Of a stretch of 64,000 bases of DNA, positions 58,994 through 64,000 are shown one piece after another. Numbering within the stretch: position 1 is the stretch's first letter; every line of letters begins with the position of its first letter. The stretch spans positions 62,001-126,000 of the forward strand of contig UQEY01000001.1 in NCBI GenBank assembly GCA_900540235.1. Direction: 5' to 3'. The translations under genes were made by a program, and so were the position numbers. This DNA comes from an uncultured Eubacteriales bacterium. GTDB taxonomy: Bacteria > Bacillota > Clostridia > Oscillospirales > Acutalibacteraceae. Below the pieces are notes generated by a model. That model was not told the DNA's origin, searched no databases, and saw only the letters and a program-made list of their open reading frames with translations.

Positions 58994-60635
58994 CATTGAA
59001 AATATTGCCGTAATTGAAAAGGCAAGCGTTGACTTCAGTTCGGGTCTTAATGTTTTAACCGGTGAAACCGGCGCAGGTAAGTCAATAGTTGTTGATTCAA
59101 TTAACGCCATTTTGGGCGAACGCACTTCTCGTGAACTGGTAAGGCATGGTGCTGAGAGTGCTTTTGTCAGTGCATATTTTGATGATATATGCAGTGAAAC
59201 TTGTGATAAACTGAAAGAACTTGATATAGAACTTGATGACGGTAATTCGCTTCTTATCAGCCGCAAAATTTCGTCAAACGGTAAATCTCTTTGCAAGGTT
59301 AACGGCAAAACGGTCACTGTTTCAATGCTTAAAGAAATCAGTTCGCATCTTATCAATGTTCACGGTCAGCACGACAGTCAGGCGCTTTTGAACCCTGATT
59401 TGCAGTATACATATATTGATATGCTTTTGAAAAATAAGGCAATTATCGGTGAATATAAAGAATCTTTTAAAAAACTTATTTCAGTCAGGCGCAAACTAAA
59501 GTCACTTACGAACGATGAAAGCGACAAGGAAAAGCAACTTGAACTTTTAAATTATCAAATTGACGAACTCGAAAAAGCTGATATAAAAATCGGTGAAAGG
59601 GAAGAACTTACCAAGAAGCGTGCGCTTATCCAAAAGAGTGAAGATATTATTAAAACGCTCAATTTTGCGCTTGTTACCATTAATGGTAACGATGAAAATG
59701 CAGGTGTTGAACAGGAGGTCGGTGATGTTAACCGTGAGCTTTCAAAGTTTGACGAAGCGAAAGATATTTATACTGCATTTAACGATATTACCGATAAGCT
59801 TGAACTTGCTAAGGATAAGGCGGAGGAACTTCTTTCTTCAATAGATTTTTCACCTGAAGAAATTGAAATGATTGATGAAAGGCTCGACCTTTTGTATGAA
59901 TTTTCCAACAAGTACGGCAGCAATGAAGAAGAAATGCTTGCTTTTTTGGATGAAGCTCGTCAAAAGAAAAATTCAATTTTATTTGCCGATGAAGAACTTG
60001 ACAGGCTTACAAAAGAATATGACAACCTTTTTGACAAAACGGTTGAACTTGCAACTGAGCTTTCAAACGAAAGAAAGAAAGCGGCGCAGCTTTTTGAAAA
60101 GCAGGTTAAAGAGGAACTGTCTTTCCTTGATATGCCTAAAATGCAGTTTTTTGTTAATTTTGATAAAGGCAATTTGTCGTCAATCGGTTTTGACAAAATT
60201 GAATTTATGATATCCGCAAACCCGGGCGAACCGCCAAAATCTCTTTCTAAAGTTGCTTCAGGCGGTGAACTTTCAAGAATAATGCTTGCAATTAAAAACA
60301 TAATATCGTACAATGATACAATCGGTACATTAATTTTTGATGAAATTGATACCGGCGTCAGTGGCAGAGCAAGTCAAAAAATCGGCTTGAAGCTTAAATC
60401 TGTTTCAAAAAATACTCAGGTTATCTGCGTTACTCACTCTGCCCAAATTGCATCTAATGCGGATGAGCATTTTTTGATTGAAAAGAAGTTTGATAATAAT
60501 AACACTTTTACTTCGGTTACACCACTTGATTTTGAGGGCAGGAAAAAGGAACTTGCCCGTATTATGGGCGGTTTGGAGATAACCGAAACGCTTCTTCAAA
60601 GTGCCGAAGAATTATTAAATCAAAATATGAATTAA
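58977..60635 (+). CDS. recN: DNA repair protein RecN
   Basis: A 552-residue SMC-like protein: LDIENIAVIEKASVDFSSGL, Walker A GETGAGKSIVVDSI, INVHGQHDSQALL, long coiled coil (about residues 150-360), ABC-type signature ASGGELSRIMLAIK and Walker B IFDEIDTGVSG. It acts early at DNA double-strand breaks. tyrS follows 32 bases later. Confidence 0.97.
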   Translation: MLRTLDIENIAVIEKASVDFSSGLNVLTGETGAGKSIVVDSINAILGERTSRELVRHGAESAFVSAYFDDICSETCDKLKELDIELDDGNSLLISRKISSNGKSLCKVNGKTVTVSMLKEISSHLINVHGQHDSQALLNPDLQYTYIDMLLKNKAIIGEYKESFKKLISVRRKLKSLTNDESDKEKQLELLNYQIDELEKADIKIGEREELTKKRALIQKSEDIIKTLNFALVTINGNDENAGVEQEVGDVNRELSKFDEAKDIYTAFNDITDKLELAKDKAEELLSSIDFSPEEIEMIDERLDLLYEFSNKYGSNEEEMLAFLDEARQKKNSILFADEELDRLTKEYDNLFDKTVELATELSNERKKAAQLFEKQVKEELSFLDMPKMQFFVNFDKGNLSSIGFDKIEFMISANPGEPPKSLSKVASGGELSRIMLAIKNIISYNDTIGTLIFDEIDTGVSGRASQKIGLKLKSVSKNTQVICVTHSAQIASNADEHFLIEKKFDNNNTFTSVTPLDFEGRKKELARIMGGLEITETLLQSAEELLNQNMN

Positions 60636-60667
60636 TTTCTGTTATATAAATAGGAGGATGTATATAA

Positions 60668-61939
60668 ATGGGAGTTTATGAAGAATTACAGGAAAGAGGA
60701 CTTATAGCTCAAATCACTAATGAAGATGAAGTAAGAGAGCTTATCAATAACGGTAAGGCTGTGTTTTATATCGGCTTTGACCCAACAGCAGACAGCTTGC
60801 ATGTTGGTCACTTTATGGCACTTTGCCTTATGAAAAGGCTTCAAATGGCTGGTAATAAGCCTATTGCGCTTATCGGCGGCGGTACGGGTATGATTGGTGA
60901 CCCAAGCGGTAAAACCGATATGCGTAAGATGCTTACACCTGAACTTATTCAGCATAACTGCGATTGCTTCAAAAAGCAAATGTCTAAGTTTATCGACTTT
61001 TCAGAAGGAAAAGCAATGATGGTTAATAATGCCGATTGGCTTCTTGACCTTAACTATATCAATGTTCTTCGTGAAGTCGGCGCTTGCTTCAGCGTAAACA
61101 GAATGTTAAGCTTTGAGTGCTATAAGCAAAGAATGGAAAGAGGTCTTTCATTCCTTGAATTTAACTATATGATTATGCAAAGTTATGACTTCTACACTCT
61201 TTATAAGAAATATGGCTGTAATCTTCAGTTTGGCGGCGACGACCAGTGGTCAAATATGATTGGCGGTATGGAGCTTATCAGAAAGAAACTTCAGGGCAAC
61301 GCAAACGCTATGACAATCACTCTTCTTACCAACTCTGAGGGTAAGAAAATGGGTAAGACCGAAAAGGGTGCTGTTTGGCTTGATGCTGAAAAGACTTCTC
61401 CTTATGAGTTCTATCAGTATTGGAGAAATGTCGGCGACGACGATGTTATCAAGTGTATGAAGCTTCTTACATTTGTCCCTATGGAGCAGATTAACGAGTA
61501 TGCAAAGCTTGAGGGCGCAGAACTTAACAAGGTTAAGGAAGTTCTTGCTTTTGAACTTACCAAGATGATTCACGGCGAAGAAGAAGCAACAAAGGCTCAG
61601 AATGCTGCTAAGGCTCTTTTTGCCGGTGGCTCAGATAATTCACATATGCCTGAAACTGTACTTACCGATGATGATTTTACCGACGGTTCAATTATGCTTC
61701 TTGATATGATGGTTAAAGCCGGTATCATTAAGTCAAAGGGCGAGGGCAGAAGGCTTATCACTCAGGGCGGTGTAAGCGTAAATGACGAAAAGGCAACCGA
61801 CCCTAATATGACATTTACCGTTGATGATTTTTCAAATGAAATTATCGTTAAAAAGGGTAAAAAGGTATTCCATAAGTTTAAACTTATCAATTTTACAAAT
61901 ATTGATATTGATAAAGAAGAAGTTGAAAAGTTAATATGA
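60668..61939 (+). CDS. tyrS: Tyrosyl-tRNA synthetase
   Basis: A 423-residue class I synthetase: FYIGFDPTADSLHVGHFMAL with the HIGH-like HVGH, QFGGDDQWSNMIGGMELI, KMGKT in place of KMSKS, and a C-terminal S4 domain (AGIIKSKGEGRRLITQGGV). RBS TAGGAGG. With only 32 bases after recN there is no room for a T-box leader, unlike many Firmicutes tyrS genes. Confidence 0.97.
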   Translation: MGVYEELQERGLIAQITNEDEVRELINNGKAVFYIGFDPTADSLHVGHFMALCLMKRLQMAGNKPIALIGGGTGMIGDPSGKTDMRKMLTPELIQHNCDCFKKQMSKFIDFSEGKAMMVNNADWLLDLNYINVLREVGACFSVNRMLSFECYKQRMERGLSFLEFNYMIMQSYDFYTLYKKYGCNLQFGGDDQWSNMIGGMELIRKKLQGNANAMTITLLTNSEGKKMGKTEKGAVWLDAEKTSPYEFYQYWRNVGDDDVIKCMKLLTFVPMEQINEYAKLEGAELNKVKEVLAFELTKMIHGEEEATKAQNAAKALFAGGSDNSHMPETVLTDDDFTDGSIMLLDMMVKAGIIKSKGEGRRLITQGGVSVNDEKATDPNMTFTVDDFSNEIIVKKGKKVFHKFKLINFTNIDIDKEEVEKLI

Positions 61940-61942
61940 TTG

Positions 61943-61974
61943 AAAGCTGTCGTATTTATCACGACAGCTTTTTT
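61943..61974 (+). terminator. Rho-independent terminator after tyrS
   Basis: AAAGCTGTCGT pairs with ACGACAGCTTT around an eight-base loop, followed by Ts. It closes the long run from nusB on. Confidence 0.88.
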
Positions 61975-61987
61975 ATTATGATTTCTT

Positions 61988-62034
61988 GGCTTCCTCTGAC
62001 GAGGGAGCTGTCAATTTTGTTGACTGAGGGAGAG
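61988..62034. repeat. Intergenic repeat, hairpin modules 1 and 2
   Basis: GGCTTCCTC-tgac-GAGGGAGC followed by TGTCAA-ttttg-TTGACTGA and a trailing GGGAGAG. It aligns over its whole length with 11474-11520; the second stem changes from GTCAGC/GCTGAC to GTCAA/TTGAC with pairing kept. Confidence 0.75.
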
Positions 62035-62052
62035 AATTATTTATGTGTTTAG

Positions 62053-62081
62053 TTGACAACAGAGCAAATTTTCGATATTAT
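62053..62081 (+). promoter_or_regulatory. Predicted promoter for the acetyltransferase gene
   Basis: TTGACA and TATTAT with a 17-base spacer, 30 bases before the start codon. Confidence 0.65.
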
Positions 62082-62111
62082 CTATGTATAATTACAAAAT
62101 GAGGAAAGTGT

Positions 62112-62840
62112 ATGATAAGTAAATTTGAAATGATGGAAAAAGTTTATAACCAACTTGCTATTGACTATAATTGTAAGCCTGATGATTTTAAAAGTGACGG
62201 CATTATATTTACATATGCCGAGAAACAAGACGGCAGGCGGGAAATGCCTTTTGTTGAACCAAGACTTGAAATTATAACTATGGGTCAAAGTATGATTGTC
62301 AATGCCTCGGCAAGAATTATGCCTTATGTCAAAAGAAAATTTAAAAACAAATCTAAATATGAGATTATGACAAGCAAGCTTGTTTACGGTGTTAATCAGT
62401 ATTATTTGCCTAATTTTGAAAATATCAAGCCTGTGCAAAATGATAGGTTTGATTTTAAAATAGTAGATAAAAATATCCAATCATTGTATAAATATAAAGG
62501 TTTTAATAATGCCTTACAGTATGATGAAAACAGTAAAAGACCTGAGGTGTTGGCTGCACTTTGCTACAAAAACAATGAGTTAGTTGGAATCGTTTGCGCA
62601 AGTGCTGACAGTAAAACTATGTATCAAATAGGTGTAGATGTTTTACCACAATATAGAGGAAATGAAATAGCTGTTAAGCTTGTTAATATGCTTACAATAG
62701 AAATATTGAATCGTGGCATTGTGCCATATTATACAACAGATTGCACTAATATTAATTCACAAAAAGTAGCAGTTAAAAGTGGATATATTCCCGCTTGGTC
62801 GCATTGTTTTAGAAACAGATTACCTAAAGTGATTCTGTGA
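62112..62840 (+). CDS. GNAT-family N-acetyltransferase
   Basis: A 242-residue protein. The first ~130 residues are not recognised; the C-terminal half has the GNAT core: GIVCASADSKTMYQIGVDV, acetyl-CoA loop QYRGNEIAVKLVNMLT (a variant of Q/RxxGxG/A), and YYTTDCTNINSQKVAVKSGY. Target unknown. GAGGAAAG precedes ATG 62112. Confidence 0.75.
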   Translation: MISKFEMMEKVYNQLAIDYNCKPDDFKSDGIIFTYAEKQDGRREMPFVEPRLEIITMGQSMIVNASARIMPYVKRKFKNKSKYEIMTSKLVYGVNQYYLPNFENIKPVQNDRFDFKIVDKNIQSLYKYKGFNNALQYDENSKRPEVLAALCYKNNELVGIVCASADSKTMYQIGVDVLPQYRGNEIAVKLVNMLTIEILNRGIVPYYTTDCTNINSQKVAVKSGYIPAWSHCFRNRLPKVIL

Positions 62841-62882
62841 ATGTCCTAAGATTATATAAATAATCCGGATATAAGTGTATAG

Positions 62883-63008
62883 GCAAAATTTGAACTTTAT
62901 GCTGAATTTTGTCATATTAAAGATAATAAAGAACGCAATAATCAAATATATGTTTTGAATTTAAAAATAGAAATATTACAAAATTTAATGTCAAAATATT
63001 ATGAATGA
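62883..63008 (+). pseudogene. Possible remnant coding fragment
   Basis: An open stretch of 41 codons (starting AKFELYAEFCHIKDNKERNN) that reads like protein but has no start codon at its beginning and a stop directly before it. The only in-frame starts are a TTG in the middle and an ATG close to the end. It may be the tail of a decayed gene. The rest of this gap shows nothing clear. Confidence 0.2.
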
Positions 63009-63046
63009 AAATAATCAATGACAACAAAAAACTATTAGAGGTAAAT

Positions 63047-63532
63047 ATGTCTAAGGTGTACGCAATTTGTGGTAAAATTTGCAGTGGCAAATCTTATTAT
63101 GCTGATGAGTTAAAAAAGCAACATAATGCAGTTATTCTTTCGGTTGATGAACTGACATTATATTTGATTGATAACGGGCAAGGCGAATCTTATGATTTTC
63201 TTGTAAATAAAGCAAAGAGTTATTTGCTGAAAAAAGCAGTTGATATAATAGAAACAAATTCAAATGTTATTCTTGATTGGGGATTTTGGACGAGTAAAGA
63301 AAGAGAAAAAGTCAACCAATATTTTAATCAATATAATATTACAGTTGAATGGCATTATATTGACATTACTGATGCAAGACATCAAGAATTAATCAAAATA
63401 AGAAATAATGAGATTGAAAAACAAAATAATTTAACTGATTTTTATGTTGATAGTGAATTATTGAAAAAGTCACTGCTACAGTTTGAACAACCTGACAATA
63501 GTGATATTGATGTTTGGGTTGATAATAAATAA
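63047..63532 (+). CDS. Small P-loop ATPase/kinase-like protein (zeta-toxin/chloramphenicol phosphotransferase-like)
   Basis: ATG 63047 follows GAGGT; the frame opens 42 bases earlier without a ribosome site. The 161-residue protein has Walker A GKICSGKSYYADEL (residues 8-21), then ILSVDELTLYL (a DxD-like acid) and VILDWGFWTSKEREK, a pattern of small AAA_33-type kinases acting on small molecules. No antitoxin gene is adjacent. Substrate unknown. Confidence 0.7.
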   Translation: MSKVYAICGKICSGKSYYADELKKQHNAVILSVDELTLYLIDNGQGESYDFLVNKAKSYLLKKAVDIIETNSNVILDWGFWTSKEREKVNQYFNQYNITVEWHYIDITDARHQELIKIRNNEIEKQNNLTDFYVDSELLKKSLLQFEQPDNSDIDVWVDNK

Positions 63533-63549
63533 TTATAAGAGGAGAAAAG

Positions 63550-64000
63550 ATGTTTAATAAAAATAGAAAATACGAAGAAATTGAGCTTACAAATATGTGT
63601 ATGATATACGACAACGACGGAAATGTTGTTGTGCAGGACAAGCGTACTAGGTCTTGGGGCGGCATCACTTTTCCGGGCGGTCATATTGAAAAATGTGAGT
63701 CGTTTGTTGACTCTGTAATTCGAGAAGTTAAGGAAGAAACAGGACTTGATATTAAACACCCAAAGCTTTGCGGGATTAAATGGTGGCAGGTTGATAAAAA
63801 CAGAAGATACATAGTTGTTTTATTTAAAGCTAATGAATATTCAGGCAAACTTAAAAGTTCGATTGAGGGTAAATGCTATTGGGCAAACCTTGACGAACTG
63901 CCTAAAATGGATAACTTAGCACCTGATTTTGATAAGATGCTTGAAGTATTTACAAATGATGTTGTTCAGGAACATATGCAATTTAAAGAAAATGATAAAT
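63550..64000 (+). CDS. Nudix hydrolase, C-terminus cut by window edge
   Basis: ATG 63550 follows GAGGAG, 17 bases after the kinase-like gene, and reads open for 150 codons to the edge. It has a full Nudix box: GGHIEKCESFVDSVIREV followed by KEETGL, fitting Gx5Ex7REUxEExGU. WGGITFPGGH before it recalls MutT-like 8-oxo-dGTP diphosphatases, but substrates of this group vary. At 150 codons the domain is essentially complete, so only a short tail is missing. Confidence 0.88.
   Translation, partial: MFNKNRKYEEIELTNMCMIYDNDGNVVVQDKRTRSWGGITFPGGHIEKCESFVDSVIREVKEETGLDIKHPKLCGIKWWQVDKNRRYIVVLFKANEYSGKLKSSIEGKCYWANLDELPKMDNLAPDFDKMLEVFTNDVVQEHMQFKENDK

Noticed and set aside
60636..60667. T-box leader for tyrS
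   Set aside because: Only 32 bases separate recN and tyrS, too short for a T-box, and no specifier or antiterminator sequence is visible.
63047..63532. Zeta-type toxin of a toxin-antitoxin pair
   Set aside because: The P-loop fits small kinases in general, but no small antitoxin gene lies directly before or after it; the neighbours are an acetyltransferase and a Nudix hydrolase.

Overview
The window looks like a chromosomal segment of an anaerobic, spore-forming, low-GC Gram-positive bacterium. A gut member of the class Clostridia, probably Oscillospiraceae/Ruminococcaceae, fits best. The evidence is a complete spoIIIAA-AH operon, spoIIGA-sigE, spoIIID, a SAM-I riboswitch in front of metK, rubrerythrin, formate-tetrahydrofolate ligase, a radical SAM maturase, a dockerin-like motif, and many TTG starts behind strong Shine-Dalgarno sequences. 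The placement is inferred from gene content, not from a database match. No rRNA, tRNA, CRISPR array, insertion sequence or prophage was recognised.

Layout. 1-6.8 kb: an iron-type alcohol dehydrogenase (cut by the left edge), then a secreted beta-helix protein, a radical SAM/SPASM maturase and a lipoprotein that look like one operon, then a GPH-type sugar transporter with a very long charged tail. 6.9-11.4 kb: rodA (minus strand), fhs, tsaE-tsaB and rpiB. 11.4-17.9 kb: an accessory surface region with a leucine-rich-repeat/half-dockerin protein, a 1473-residue GH43 exoprotein behind a strong promoter, and a co-transcribed 41-residue peptide with a YxxP motif. The region is dotted with palindromic intergenic repeats. 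17.9-23.9 kb: an FAD-dependent dehydrogenase (minus strand), then a signal-peptidase-like S24/S26 protein, an ABC exporter, a GH2 enzyme and a cyclophilin in one overlapping operon.

24-29 kb: spoIIGA-sigE behind an unusual Spo0A-type promoter, then a DUF3343/cysteine-desulfurase pair and cdaA-cdaR (cyclic di-AMP synthesis). 29-38.5 kb: a tiny secreted peptide, GtrA, a HAD phosphatase, an MBL-fold hydrolase, rubrerythrin, a GH3 beta-glucosidase, an epimerase/zinc-ribbon fusion, and riboswitch-controlled metK. 38.7-46.1 kb, all on the minus strand: a small membrane protein, a nucleoside phosphorylase, proC, spoIIID, a lipocalin-like membrane protein, a long-form prs, and a GtrA-YfhO fusion. 46.2-61.9 kb: the spoIIIA operon, then a dense housekeeping run (Asp23, nusB, a TsaD paralogue, xseA-xseB-ispA-dxs-tlyA-nadK-argR-recN, tyrS). 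62-64 kb: an acetyltransferase, a small P-loop kinase-like protein and a Nudix hydrolase cut by the right edge.

The most interesting observations are three. First, at spoIIGA a perfect 0A box, a promoter with a 21-bp spacer, a terminator-like hairpin and the ribosome binding site are interlocked so that only the dedicated promoter should give translatable mRNA. Second, a family of intergenic hairpin repeats keeps its pairing through compensatory base changes. Third, the YxxP micro-peptide lies about 2 kb from a peptidase-ABC exporter pair and may be the precursor of an exported, processed peptide.
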